Assembly: GCF_001597725.1 (NCBI RefSeq)
Contig: NZ_LUTR01000011.1
Span: 32,607 to 96,606, forward strand
From: Neptuniibacter marinus
GTDB lineage: Bacteria > Pseudomonadota > Gammaproteobacteria > Pseudomonadales > Balneatricaceae
Length of the DNA: 64,000 bases
Direction of reading: 5' to 3'
The position numbers and the translations under genes are program-made. The notes under the pieces are model-generated. The model had not been told where the DNA came from, ran no database searches, and saw only the letters and a list, made by a program, of their open reading frames with translations. Of the stretch, positions 1 through 9,555 are shown one piece after another (position 1 is the stretch's first letter; each line of letters starts with the position of its first letter).

Positions 1-1
1 A

Positions 2-2287
2 GTCACTGTTGGTGATTTACAAATGCTAACTGAACGCTTTCTAGGGATCAGCCGCACTCAACATGCTTTTACAGGCTTTGCTTTACAACGGGATGAAGAC
101 CCGCCCTTATCTGATGATAAAGCGACACCTGAACTAATCCAATTTACCGAACGCTTACTTGCGGGCGTGATTGGTGCTTCATCTTCACGCATAGTTTTAG
201 CTTCTACCTTACGTGGGCAAGATATGCACATTGGCGATGTTGTAACTATCGTTGATGAAGCCTCGCAAGCACTCCGATTTAACCGTTCACTACTGCAATC
301 AACTATTGAAAATATCAGCTTAGGCATTAGCGTTGTCGATCAGCAAATGAGACTTGTTGCATGGAATCGAGTTTATGTAGAGATGTTCGATTATCCGGAA
401 GGCCTTATCTGCGTTGGGCGCCCAATTGAAGAAGTATTTCGTTTTAACGCAACCAAAGGAGAGTACGGCCCCGGTAATAATGAGCAGCAAGTCAAAAAAC
501 GTTTATCACTACTCAAATCAAGCCAGCGTCATAGTTATGAACGTTTTCGTCCTAATGGCACCGTACTCGAAGTCCGCGGCAACCCTATGCCTAACGGTGG
601 CTACGTTAACACCTACATGGACATTACAACCTACAAACACGTCGAAGAAGCGTTAAGGGAAAGTGAACAGAACATTCGCATCTATACAGACAATGTACCT
701 GTACTGATTGCATACCTTGACCCAGAAAGACGCTATCTCTTTGTCAATAAGGCTTATGCAGAAACCTTCCACTTGGATCGAAAATCAATCTCTGGAAAAC
801 CCTGCTATAAAATCATGTCTGAAGCAGAATACGAGCTCAGAAGCCCTTACATTACTGAAGCATTAAAAGGTAAACAGCAGCGTTTTGAAACGACCTTACC
901 AACCTCTGACGGAAGCAAGCGATACGCAGAAGTAAAATACATTCCACATATAGGTGATTACGGCGATGTACTAGGTTACTTCTCTTTATACCAAGATATT
1001 ACAGAACGACGTAAAGCAGAAATAGCCCTTAAAGAGACCAATGAAACTTTAGAGCAAAGGGTCAGAGAACGAACCCATGCTCTTTCTGTAGTCAACAAAG
1101 AGCTACGTAAAGAAAATACAATCCGCTCACTAATGGAAGATGAACTACGTCAGGCAAAATCGGACGCTGATGATGCTAATATAGGCAAAACACGTTTCTT
1201 AGCTTCAGCAAGTCATGACCTATTGCAGCCTTTAAATGCGGCACGCCTATTTACTTCCGCACTGGCCCAACAGAGCCATAGCGAGGAAACAAGTCAGCTT
1301 GTAGACAACCTCAATGGTTCTTTAACCGCGGCAGAAGAGCTAATTACCGCGTTACTTGATATATCTAAATTAGATGCCGGTGCATTAATTCCTTCAATTA
1401 GCGACTTCTGCCTAAGTGATATGTTTAACGCGCTGAATACAGAATTTACAGCCGTTACAAAGAAAAAAGGGCTAAGATTTCGTTTCGTCCCATGTAATAA
1501 GGTTGTTCGTTCCGACCAACAACTTTTGCGCCGCGTAATTCAAAACTTCCTCTCCAACGCTATCCGTTACACACAAGAGGGAAAAATTCTACTGGGTTGC
1601 CGCAGAGACAATAACATGCTGAGAGTTGAAGTATGGGATACCGGCGTCGGCATAGCTGAAGACAAACTCAACGAGGTATTTGAAGAGTTCAAGCGAATAG
1701 ACAACCCAAGACACTCTCAAGTACAAGGCCTAGGGTTAGGGCTAGCCATCACCGAACGTATTGCCAATATGCTAGGACACAGCCTGAATGTTCGCTCATG
1801 GCCAACCAAAGGCACCGTATTTAGTATTGAAATACCTTTAGGTGATCCAGCACAAGCCATCAAACCTAAACCTGAAAAACGCGGCTGGATTCACAGTAAA
1901 GGGCTTAAAGGAACTAAGGCATTAGTGATCGATAATGAACCTAAAATTCTTGAAGGGATGTCAGCTTTACTTAATGGTTGGGAATGCGAAGTTAATACAG
2001 CACTATCAACAGCGGATGCGATAGAACAGATTAACGCGGGCTTCCAACCCGAAATAATTCTGGCAGATTATCATCTTTCAGAAACACTAACCGGTATTAT
2101 GGCGCTGGAAGATATTCAACCACTGCTCAACAAAAAAGTACCGGCCATTATCATTACCGCAGACCGCACCGAAGCAGTAAAAGAGGAGATAGCCGCTAAT
2201 GGCGCTCAACTACTCACAAAACCGATTAAGCCTGCTGCACTAAGGGCCATCATTAACAAAACCATCGCAACCGCACGGGCCAGTTAA
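2..2287 (+). CDS. crbS: CrbS/MxtR-type hybrid sensor histidine kinase, 5' end outside window
   Basis: Cytoplasmic part of a hybrid histidine kinase. The frame is already open at base 2 with no start, so the gene begins left of the window; the Met at base 23 is only the first one visible. Counting from that Met, a PAS domain lies near residues 95-200, a second PAS (ending DITERRKAE) near 215-335, then a coiled coil, a HisKA box with H398 (ASHDLLQPLNAARL), an HATPase (NAIRYT, DTGVGI, GLGLGLAI) and a C-terminal receiver with D682. Proteins of this build with acs and a LuxR-type regulator next door are CrbS (Vibrio) or MxtR (Pseudomonas), which carry an N-terminal sodium:solute symporter domain, so that domain is expected upstream. 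It would phosphorylate CrbR to switch on acetate scavenging. The family call is firm; the symporter part is inferred. Confidence 0.85.
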   Translation, partial: VTVGDLQMLTERFLGISRTQHAFTGFALQRDEDPPLSDDKATPELIQFTERLLAGVIGASSSRIVLASTLRGQDMHIGDVVTIVDEASQALRFNRSLLQSTIENISLGISVVDQQMRLVAWNRVYVEMFDYPEGLICVGRPIEEVFRFNATKGEYGPGNNEQQVKKRLSLLKSSQRHSYERFRPNGTVLEVRGNPMPNGGYVNTYMDITTYKHVEEALRESEQNIRIYTDNVPVLIAYLDPERRYLFVNKAYAETFHLDRKSISGKPCYKIMSEAEYELRSPYITEALKGKQQRFETTLPTSDGSKRYAEVKYIPHIGDYGDVLGYFSLYQDITERRKAEIALKETNETLEQRVRERTHALSVVNKELRKENTIRSLMEDELRQAKSDADDANIGKTRFLASASHDLLQPLNAARLFTSALAQQSHSEETSQLVDNLNGSLTAAEELITALLDISKLDAGALIPSISDFCLSDMFNALNTEFTAVTKKKGLRFRFVPCNKVVRSDQQLLRRVIQNFLSNAIRYTQEGKILLGCRRDNNMLRVEVWDTGVGIAEDKLNEVFEEFKRIDNPRHSQVQGLGLGLAITERIANMLGHSLNVRSWPTKGTVFSIEIPLGDPAQAIKPKPEKRGWIHSKGLKGTKALVIDNEPKILEGMSALLNGWECEVNTALSTADAIEQINAGFQPEIILADYHLSETLTGIMALEDIQPLLNKKVPAIIITADRTEAVKEEIAANGAQLLTKPIKPAALRAIINKTIATARAS

Positions 2288-2319
2288 AGCAAATACCCCC
2301 TGTGCCACAGACATGAAAA

Positions 2320-2338
2320 AAGGCGCATTAAGCGCCTT
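2320..2338. terminator. Bidirectional terminator between crbS and crbR
   Basis: A 7-bp perfect stem (AAGGCGC/GCGCCTT) with a 5-nt loop sits between the two converging genes. An A-run precedes it on the plus strand, giving a T-run for minus-strand transcripts, and TTATT follows it on the plus strand. It can serve both genes, better for crbR. Confidence 0.75.
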
Positions 2339-2360
2339 ATTAAAATCAACGAGCTACACG

Positions 2361-3026
2361 TTACTCTAAATCAGTTTTAGGCGGCTCTACACCCAAACGC
2401 TGTGCTGCGATTACCGCCTGTGTACGACTATGAACGCCCAATTTACGTAAGATAGCAGTTACATGCGCCTTGATGGTTGCTTCTGAAACATTTAATTCAT
2501 AAGCAATCTGCTTGTTTAGCAGCCCCTCAGTCAACATAGTCAAGACGCGAAATTGCTGCGGCGTTAAGGCCGCTAAAGCGACTGCAAACTTCTGATCATC
2601 TTCACTTACATCAGGAAGATTATCTGCAACCTCCTGTGGCAACCATTCCTCCCCTTTTAGTACCGCAACAATCGCATCCGCTATTGTTTCTAAAGAAGAA
2701 GATTTTGGAATAAAACCAGAAGCACCATAATCAATTGCACGCTTCATAATATGAGGCTGCTCGCTTCCGGAAACTACAACCACAGGTATACCTGGATTTT
2801 GACCACGAAGAAAAACCAAACCTGAGAATCCATTAGTGCCTGGCATGTGAATATCAAGCAAAACAAGATCAGCATCAGAATGCTGGTCAACAGCCTCCTG
2901 AACAGCCGGTAGAGAATCTGCTTCTATCGTCTCGACGCCGGGCAGTGCCTGAGCAACCGCCTGCTTCAAAGCCGCGCGAAATAGTGGATGATCATCTGCA
3001 ATAATAATTTTTTGAGCTAACTGCAT
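2361..3026 (-). CDS. crbR: CrbR/ErdR-type LuxR-family response regulator
   Basis: Response regulator of 221 aa. An N-terminal receiver has the acidic pair at D11-D12 and phospho-acceptor D58 (LLDIHMPG). A LuxR/NarL helix-turn-helix follows at about residues 150-212 (LTEGLLNKQIAYELNVSEAT, then IKAHVTAILRKLGV). It lies just downstream of acs in the same direction and converges on the CrbS-like kinase. This is the partner arrangement known for CrbS/CrbR (MxtR/ErdR), in which the phosphorylated regulator activates acs. No autoregulatory site could be proven; the 155-bp gap upstream holds the acs terminator and presumably its own promoter. The domain call is very secure; the orthology rests mainly on the neighbourhood. 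Confidence 0.88.
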   Translation of the reverse strand: MQLAQKIIIADDHPLFRAALKQAVAQALPGVETIEADSLPAVQEAVDQHSDADLVLLDIHMPGTNGFSGLVFLRGQNPGIPVVVVSGSEQPHIMKRAIDYGASGFIPKSSSLETIADAIVAVLKGEEWLPQEVADNLPDVSEDDQKFAVALAALTPQQFRVLTMLTEGLLNKQIAYELNVSEATIKAHVTAILRKLGVHSRTQAVIAAQRLGVEPPKTDLE

Positions 3027-3114
3027 GCGTTCAATTCCCCCTTAAGAAACTGTTACTCGAACGCCGACCGTAAATGGAACGGTTTTCCAGTGATTTAACT
3101 ACTACTATAGAACA

Positions 3115-3161
3115 AAAAACTCCCGTAAGTCTCGGATATTCCGAGTCCTACGAGAGTTTTT
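3115..3161 (-). terminator. acs transcription terminator
   Basis: A long imperfect hairpin of about 21 bp per arm with a 5-nt loop (ATATT) and A/T runs at both ends lies 20 nt past the acs stop codon. On the minus strand it ends in a run of six T. It should separate acs from crbR transcription. Confidence 0.8.
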
Positions 3162-3181
3162 AGACTAAATATTAAAAAATA

Positions 3182-5134
3182 TTACTTAGCACGGTTCATT
3201 CGGTTATTGATGAGATCATCTACAACCGACGGATCAGCCAGTGTTGAGGTATCACCTAATGCATCAAAATCATCTTCAGCAATCTTACGTAAGATACGGC
3301 GCATGATTTTACCAGAACGAGTTTTCGGCATGCCTGGTGCAAATTGAATCAAGTCAGGCGAAGCAATTGGACCAATCTCAGAGCGAACATGCATACGCAG
3401 TTCTTTCAGTAGCTCATCTGATTGCTCGTAGCCGGACTGTAGCGTCACGTATACGTAGATACCCTGACCCTTAACTTCATGCGGGTAACCTACTACAGCG
3501 GCTTCAGCTACAGCAGGATGCGCAACAAGTGCTGACTCAACCTCAGCGGTACCCATACGGTGACCAGAAACGTTAATTACGTCATCTACACGACCTGTGA
3601 TCCAGTAATATCCATCTTCATCACGACGCGCACCATCACCTGTAGTGTAATAGCCTTTATACGTAGAGAAGTAAGTCTGAATAAAGCGCTCATGATCACC
3701 CCAAATAGAACGACTCTGACCAGGCCATGAGTCTTTAATAACGAGGTTACCATCGGTAGCACCTTCCAGCTCATTACCATCCGCATCAAGCAATGCTGGC
3801 TGAACACCAAAGAATGGACGTGAAGCAGCGCCTGGTTTAGCAGCAGTAGCACCAGGTAGAGGCAAGATCATCATGCCACCTGTTTCTGTCTGCCACCACG
3901 TATCAACAATTGGGCAACGGCTCTGACCAATAACACGGTAATACCATTCCCACGCCTCAGGGTTAATCGGTTCACCTACTGAACCTAAGATACGTAGTGA
4001 AGATAGGTCGGAATCACCTAGAACATCTTCACCTTGCTGCATCAAGGCACGAATCGCGGTTGGCGCCGTGTAGAACTGGTTAACTTTATGCTTTTCAATA
4101 ACGCGACCGAAACGGCTGTTATCTGGGTAGCTTGGAACACCTTCAAACATCAATGAGGTGCCGCCATTGGCAAGTGGTCCATAGACAATATAACTATGAC
4201 CTGTAACCCAACCCACATCGGCAGTACACCAGTAGATATCACCTTCTTTATAATCGAAGGCATATTCATGAGTCATAGAAGCGTAAACCATGTAGCCGCC
4301 GGTTGTATGCTCAAGACCTTTTGGCGCACCCGTTGAACCGGATGTGTAAAGGATAAACATTGGCGCTTCAGCTTCCATCTCTTCAGGAGCACATTCTGCA
4401 GAAGCATCAGCTACTAGGTCTTCATACCAAACATCAACGCTGTCATTCCACTCAACATCTTGATCAACACGCTTAACAACGATAACGCTCTCGATGCATG
4501 CTTTCGCTGCTTCATGCTCAAGCGCTTTGTCAACATTAGCTTTCAGCGGTACAGACTTACCTGCACGTAGGGAGTAGTTTGAAGTAACAACGACTTTAGA
4601 GTTCGCGCCTTCGATACGTGCTGCAAGCGCTTCTGGTGAGAAACCACCAAATACGATTGAATGCACTGCACCAATACGTGTACATGCCAGCATTGCAACA
4701 GCAGCTTCAGGGATCATTGGCATGTAAAGAGTTACAACATCGCCTTTTTTAACGCCACGCGCTTTAAGCGCATTTGAGAACTTACAAACACGCTCATGTA
4801 GTTGACGGTAAGTAATATTTTCAGACTCACTTGGGTCATCTCCTTCCCAAATGATAGCAACCTGATCACCGCGAGTTTCTAAATGACGATCAAGACAGTT
4901 ATATGACGCATTTAACGTACCATCTTCGAACCAACGGATATCAACATTATGTGGATCAAAAGATGTATTTTTAACTTTTGTATATGGTTTGAACCAATCT
5001 AGGCGTTTACCTGCTTCACCCCAGAATGAGTCTGGATCATTCACAGACTGATCGTACATTGCTAGATATTTATCATTATCAATGTGCGCCTGTGCCGCGA
5101 TCTCCGGACTAACTGGATATATTTTTTCACTCAT
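3182..5134 (-). CDS. acs: Acetyl-CoA synthetase (AMP-forming)
   Basis: Activates acetate to acetyl-CoA via acetyl-AMP, the high-affinity route for acetate scavenging. The 650-aa product begins [13 protein letters not shown], preceded by a TAAGGG ribosome-binding site; the in-frame extension of 28 residues upstream is A/T-rich and not conserved in the family, so it was left out. Core motifs are [19 protein letters not shown] (phosphate loop), [26 protein letters not shown] and the C-terminal [13 protein letters not shown]. The acetylatable catalytic lysine in TRSGKIMRR falls at residue 609, the same number as in the Salmonella enzyme, so control by lysine acetylation is possible. Length matches the family (about 650). 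It is followed by a strong terminator and by crbR, and the CrbS-like kinase is nearby. Confidence 0.97.
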   Translation of the reverse strand: MSEKIYPVSPEIAAQAHIDNDKYLAMYDQSVNDPDSFWGEAGKRLDWFKPYTKVKNTSFDPHNVDIRWFEDGTLNASYNCLDRHLETRGDQVAIIWEGDDPSESENITYRQLHERVCKFSNALKARGVKKGDVVTLYMPMIPEAAVAMLACTRIGAVHSIVFGGFSPEALAARIEGANSKVVVTSNYSLRAGKSVPLKANVDKALEHEAAKACIESVIVVKRVDQDVEWNDSVDVWYEDLVADASAECAPEEMEAEAPMFILYTSGSTGAPKGLEHTTGGYMVYASMTHEYAFDYKEGDIYWCTADVGWVTGHSYIVYGPLANGGTSLMFEGVPSYPDNSRFGRVIEKHKVNQFYTAPTAIRALMQQGEDVLGDSDLSSLRILGSVGEPINPEAWEWYYRVIGQSRCPIVDTWWQTETGGMMILPLPGATAAKPGAASRPFFGVQPALLDADGNELEGATDGNLVIKDSWPGQSRSIWGDHERFIQTYFSTYKGYYTTGDGARRDEDGYYWITGRVDDVINVSGHRMGTAEVESALVAHPAVAEAAVVGYPHEVKGQGIYVYVTLQSGYEQSDELLKELRMHVRSEIGPIASPDLIQFAPGMPKTRSGKIMRRILRKIAEDDFDALGDTSTLADPSVVDDLINNRMNRAK

Positions 5135-5269
5135 CGTGATGCCCTTAGCTTGATTGTTGTAATTATAAAATACCCTCAGATCGTCTATGTTTTTGGTATT
5201 TTTTATTATCAGACGCAAATGAGGTTAAATATCTGTCCTAGGTTTATACAGAAGGGAGAGCAATACCCT

Positions 5270-5303
5270 GAATTAGACCTTGGTATATCCGAACTAAGAC
5301 CTT
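5270..5303 (-). promoter_or_regulatory. Two direct AGACCTT repeats upstream of acs, 22 bp apart
   Basis: The heptamer AGACCTT occurs at 5275-5281 and 5297-5303, each preceded by a GAAYTA-like element (GAATT and GAACTA). The 22-bp spacing places both copies on one face of the helix. They lie about 140-170 bp upstream of the acs start. This is a plausible paired site for a dimeric LuxR-type activator such as the nearby CrbR. No match to a published site is claimed. Confidence 0.4.
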
Positions 5304-5363
5304 AGTCCCAGAAAACCCACAACAAGCTGATTTATAAGTGATTTTTTATTATCCAACAATTCA

Positions 5364-6734
5364 TCAACGACCGAGCAATTTATCCAAATCTAAGCCTAAC
5401 TCACGCATTTTTGCTAATTTATAGCGCAAGGTTCGGGGACTTATCCCTAAATTTTCAGCAGCATTCTTACGACTTCCATGAGTTGCTTTCAACGCATCGA
5501 TAATTAATTGGAATTCATGTTGGCGCATACCTTCGCCCAACTGACCCACCAAATCTTCATCATCTAATTCGGTCTCTACTTCCGATATTTCCGCCTGGGA
5601 AATGTCAGCAGGATTAAGCATAAGATCAGCCATTCGAATCTCAGCCCCCCCTTGCAAAATCAAAGCACGCTGAACCACATTATCCAATTCTCTAACATTC
5701 CCCGGCCAACTATGCTCAACTAGTGCATTAACAACTTCAGAGGACAAACCAACAGGGGAACGCTGCATCTTTTGGCAATACTTGCTAAATAAAAGCTCAG
5801 CTAAAGGCACTATATCCGCTGGCCGCTCTCTCAAGGGTCGCCATTGAAGAGGAAACACATTTAAACGGTAATAAAGATCTTCTCGAAACTTACCCTCAGA
5901 AACATAAGTTTCAAGCTTGCGGTTAGTCGTAGCAATCACACGGACATTGAGCGATATCACTTTACGCCCACCTATACGCTCAACCTCTTGCTCCTGCAAA
6001 ACGCGTAACAGTTTTGCCTGTAAACCTAAATCCATTTCCGACACTTCATCTAAAAGCAAAGTCCCTCCATCAGCTTGTTCAAACTTACCGGGAGAGCTGG
6101 TATATGCTCCAGTAAACGCCCCTTTTTCATGCCCAAATAGCGTAGCTTCCAACATATTTTCAGGGATAGCTGCGCAATTGATGGCAATAAACGGGTTATC
6201 AGCTCGTGAAGAGTGGTTATGAATATATTGGGCTAAAACCTCTTTACCCGTGCCTGATTCACCAGAGATAAGCACTGTTGAATCTGAAGCAGCCACTCTT
6301 TTAGCCAATTGAAGTAATTGCTTACTACTACTCTCTTCCGCAATGGGCTGTTGTGCTTCGGGCGCTACAACAGCACCCGAGGCAAAACGACGTACAGCAG
6401 AAATAAGGGCTTCAGAATCAAAAGGTTTCATTAAATAATCAACAGCACCTGCCTTAATCGCCTCAACTGCTTTACTCACTTGGCCAAATGCAGTGATCAA
6501 CATAACAGGAAGCCCTGGATGTAATTTCCGAATTTCATCTAAAAGCTGATGACCATCCATGCCTGGCATATTCACATCAGTAACAACCATATCGACCTGC
6601 TGTTTGGCGAGTAACGCTAAGGCCTCTTCAGCATCAGGCGCCTCAATATAGGAGAACCCCGCTAGCTCTAGCGTATCGCAAAGCGCTTCTCGTAACTCAT
6701 TGTCATCTTCAACAATCATTATCTTATTAGGCAT
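5364..6734 (-). CDS. flrC: Sigma-54 flagellar response regulator FlrC/FleR
   Basis: Response regulator of 456 aa that, when phosphorylated by FlrB, turns on class III (hook-basal body and related) flagellar genes with sigma-54. The receiver has D10-D11 and phospho-acceptor D53 (VTDVNMPGMDG). The AAA+ domain has Walker A GESGTGKE (K164), the sigma-54 contact loop GAFTGA and Walker B GGTLLLDEVSEM. A Fis-type helix-turn-helix ends the protein (RKNAAENLGISPRTLRYKLA). It is last in a three-gene minus-strand run flrA-flrB-flrC with a 24-nt gap to flrB, in a flagellar neighbourhood. A NtrC-type regulator of another pathway is unlikely given the FlrA and FlrB neighbours. Confidence 0.93.
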   Translation of the reverse strand: MPNKIMIVEDDNELREALCDTLELAGFSYIEAPDAEEALALLAKQQVDMVVTDVNMPGMDGHQLLDEIRKLHPGLPVMLITAFGQVSKAVEAIKAGAVDYLMKPFDSEALISAVRRFASGAVVAPEAQQPIAEESSSKQLLQLAKRVAASDSTVLISGESGTGKEVLAQYIHNHSSRADNPFIAINCAAIPENMLEATLFGHEKGAFTGAYTSSPGKFEQADGGTLLLDEVSEMDLGLQAKLLRVLQEQEVERIGGRKVISLNVRVIATTNRKLETYVSEGKFREDLYYRLNVFPLQWRPLRERPADIVPLAELLFSKYCQKMQRSPVGLSSEVVNALVEHSWPGNVRELDNVVQRALILQGGAEIRMADLMLNPADISQAEISEVETELDDEDLVGQLGEGMRQHEFQLIIDALKATHGSRKNAAENLGISPRTLRYKLAKMRELGLDLDKLLGR

Positions 6735-6758
6735 GTTGTATATCGCTCAAGCTTAGAG

Positions 6759-7859
6759 TTATTTGGTTAATAGGCATGGCAGTACTATAGTTGCAACAGT
6801 ACCCTCCCCCAGAGTGGAGCGTATGAAAAATTCACCATGATGCGCATGAGCAACCACCTGAGCTACAGCTAACCCCAACCCTGTACCATGAGACTTAGTT
6901 GTATAAAAAGGTTCTAGCGCACGTTTTAATTGCTCCGGCGTCATACCTTGCCCTTGGTCAATAATCTGCAGGGCTATGCGGCCCGCGTCATCCGTAAAAC
7001 GTATAGTTAATTCGCACCCTTTACCACTTGCCTGGAGCGCGTTTTCAACTAGGTTGATACATACACCTAACAGTGCGTCCTTATTACACTGAAACTCGTA
7101 ATTAGGGACATCATTGATACAATCACAATCTGCATCATAGCTGACGAGAGGAAGATCAAGCATATCCTCTAACTCCCGCATAAATGCGGAAGAAGAGATC
7201 TGATCATCCAACCGCATTTCTCCCCGCGCAAAAATCAGCATATCTCGGACTTGCTGCTCAAGGTTTGTTAAACGAGATTTAGCTTTACGTGCAAACTTCT
7301 GCCGCTGCTCAACTAAAAGATCTGGGCGCATTAAGTGATCAACATAGAGCAACGCTGCGGATAAAGGCGTCCTAATCTGATGCGCCAATGAGGCCATCAT
7401 ACGACCCATCTCAGACAACCGCTGATAATGGGAAACACGCCCTTGTAGCAACCGCGTTTCGGTTTGGTCTATCAGTAACACTAACTGGCCCGGCTCACTA
7501 TCCATCGCGCGGGTCATCAAACTGACACGACGACCATCTTTTAAAGAAACCTCATGCCCATCATCTCCACGAGGTGCAAAACTGCGGTTAATAATGTCAA
7601 ACCAAAACTGCCCGATTAAAGGGGTACCCAAAAAGCTTTCCGCTGCAGGGTTGGCCTCAGCCACCTTGCCTGCGCCATTAATTAGGACAACACCTGCCGG
7701 TAAAATCGATAATAGGTTTTGAAAACGGTCACTAAGCCCAACATTTTTATCTTCATTTTTTTGACGTTGAAGAGACTCGCTTATTAGGGATTCTTGCGCC
7801 TGACTTAAGGCCGTTTCTAATTCCGTAATACGGGTTTTATAGCGTTCGATATCATTCAT
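6759..7859 (-). CDS. flrB: Flagellar sensor histidine kinase FlrB/FleS
   Basis: Soluble histidine kinase of 366 aa that phosphorylates FlrC. An N-terminal coiled coil (about 1-45) is followed by a PAS-like domain (LPAGVVLINGAGKVAEANPA), a HisKA box with H160 (ASLAHQIRTPLSAAL) and an HATPase with NLVENALQAS, DQGQGM and GTGLGLAVAQ. There are no membrane segments, as in FleS/FlrB. The chosen start ATG at 7859 lies one base past the flrA stop; an in-frame ATG seven codons upstream would overlap flrA. This tight junction implies translational coupling and co-transcription with flrA. The short 3' gap to flrC supports a cognate pair. Confidence 0.92.
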   Translation of the reverse strand: MNDIERYKTRITELETALSQAQESLISESLQRQKNEDKNVGLSDRFQNLLSILPAGVVLINGAGKVAEANPAAESFLGTPLIGQFWFDIINRSFAPRGDDGHEVSLKDGRRVSLMTRAMDSEPGQLVLLIDQTETRLLQGRVSHYQRLSEMGRMMASLAHQIRTPLSAALLYVDHLMRPDLLVEQRQKFARKAKSRLTNLEQQVRDMLIFARGEMRLDDQISSSAFMRELEDMLDLPLVSYDADCDCINDVPNYEFQCNKDALLGVCINLVENALQASGKGCELTIRFTDDAGRIALQIIDQGQGMTPEQLKRALEPFYTTKSHGTGLGLAVAQVVAHAHHGEFFIRSTLGEGTVATIVLPCLLTK

Positions 7860-7860
7860 A

Positions 7861-9309
7861 TTACTTACGTTGCATCCCATATTTACGCATTTTTTCTACT
7901 AAGGTCGTTCGCCTAATTTTTAATAACTCAGCAGCTCTGGCAACAACACCCTCATGTACTGCCAATGATTGCTCAATTAAGCTCCGCTCAATAGCTTCTA
8001 AATGAGCCTTAAGATCCAGCCCTTCTTCAGGCAGATGATCTAAATGAGTGGCAGAAGCTATAGCGCCAGTAACAGAGGATGATTCCAACAACTCTTCCGT
8101 ATTCGCATAACGCGCAGGATCAGGTTCTTCAACATGCTGAAAACGGGCCGGCAACTCAGAAACACCAACAACGCCATTAGGAAAAAGAATCGCTAGTCGT
8201 TCAGCAAGGTTGGACAGCTCTCTCACATTACCAGGCCAAGGATGAGCCTTTAAGGACTCTAGAGCGCTCATTTGAAATCTGACAGAGTCAAAACCTTGTT
8301 TTTTTAATCGGCCTAATAACTCATCCAGTAATAGAGGAATATCTTCGGTTCGCTCTCGTAATGGCGGCATCTCAATTGGGAAAACATTTAGGCGATAATA
8401 AAGATCCTCTCTAAAGCTCCCTTCTTCAATCATCTCTTCAAGGTTTTTATGCGTTGCGGCGATAACACGTATATCCGCTTCAAGTGTTTTAGTGCCACCG
8501 ATACGCTCAAACTTTCGCTCTTGAAGCACACGTAATAGCTTTACCTGCATAGATAAAGGCATATCACCTACTTCATCAAGAAAAAGCGTCCCCCCTTGAG
8601 CCAGCTCAAAACGGCCTGAACGACTAGAAACCGCACCCGTAAAAGCTCCCCGTTCGTGACCAAACAACTCACTTTCAAGCAAATCTGCAGGAATAGCTCC
8701 ACAGTTAATCGGCACGAATGGGCCATTTTTACGTACAGAATAATCATGTAGATTCCGAGCAACCACCTCTTTACCAGTACCCGACTCCCCTGTAATTAAG
8801 ACATTAACATCACGTCCCGTGACTTGAGACATAGCCTGCCGCACCAGCCTCATAGACCGACTACTACCGACTAAACTTGAAAAAAGCTCTGAAGAAGGAT
8901 TATTCGCATCCCTTGCCCCCAGGGACGGCCGAGAATAAAGTTGAGCTTTATGTAATTGATCGAGTAACTCTTGATAACTAAAGGGCACATTTAACTGCCC
9001 TGTCACACCACTTTTCAGATCATCAGGCAGCTCAGCGACTTCAGACCATTCATCTAAAGTAACAACAGCAGCATCAGGTGTTTTTTGCTGTAAATTGCGT
9101 AGCAGCTTTTCAAGGGATATAGGTAATTCACTTTGTCCAAGCAACACTAAAGAGACTTTATCACCTTTGAGTGATTGGTCATCTGACTGCAACCAATCAA
9201 CAAATCCATAGAATTCAAACGGGCGACCTAAAAAAGAAAGTGCAGCACGAATTAACTCTCTGCGACTTAGATCATCATCAATAATTAATAGTTTTGGCTG
9301 CGCAGTCAT
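7861..9309 (-). CDS. flrA: Master flagellar sigma-54 activator FlrA/FleQ
   Basis: Top-level flagellar regulator of 482 aa, also a c-di-GMP responsive transcription factor in relatives. The N-terminal receiver-like domain starts LLIIDDD but has LLGQSEL where the phospho-acceptor Asp should be, as in FleQ. The AAA+ domain has Walker A GESGTGKE (K180), GAFTGA at 221-226 and Walker B GGTLFLDEVGDM. The Fis-type helix-turn-helix is VVARAAELLKIRRTTLVEK. Of the FleQ c-di-GMP contacts, R185-N186 and E330/R334 are present at identical residue numbers, but the LFRS motif at 142-145 reads LFSS (S144). A TTGACA-like -35 sits on the minus strand at 9372-9367, with only a weak -10. It starts an operon with flrB and flrC. 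Confidence 0.94.
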   Translation of the reverse strand: MTAQPKLLIIDDDLSRRELIRAALSFLGRPFEFYGFVDWLQSDDQSLKGDKVSLVLLGQSELPISLEKLLRNLQQKTPDAAVVTLDEWSEVAELPDDLKSGVTGQLNVPFSYQELLDQLHKAQLYSRPSLGARDANNPSSELFSSLVGSSRSMRLVRQAMSQVTGRDVNVLITGESGTGKEVVARNLHDYSVRKNGPFVPINCGAIPADLLESELFGHERGAFTGAVSSRSGRFELAQGGTLFLDEVGDMPLSMQVKLLRVLQERKFERIGGTKTLEADIRVIAATHKNLEEMIEEGSFREDLYYRLNVFPIEMPPLRERTEDIPLLLDELLGRLKKQGFDSVRFQMSALESLKAHPWPGNVRELSNLAERLAILFPNGVVGVSELPARFQHVEEPDPARYANTEELLESSSVTGAIASATHLDHLPEEGLDLKAHLEAIERSLIEQSLAVHEGVVARAAELLKIRRTTLVEKMRKYGMQRK

Positions 9310-9555
9310 TCCTGCTTATCTCTACCTGATTTGAGTAGAACCAATAGTGGCAACCACAGCACGAAATGTCAATTATCTGACAGAACTTAAAAATAGAAAA
9401 ATTAACGCCTATATTTTGACGCACATGAGAATATCCCTTTCAACAAAACCCTGATTTATAATAGTCGGTGAATCCAAAAAAAAATTAACGTTTCTACTAT
9501 AACTTCAATAAGATAAAGTAATTCCCTATAAGCTCATACAGAAAGCAGGAATAAG

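Noticed and set aside
5135..5218. N-terminal extension of acs by 28 codons
   Set aside because: A/T-rich, not conserved in the family, and the internal ATG has the ribosome-binding site and the usual N-terminus.
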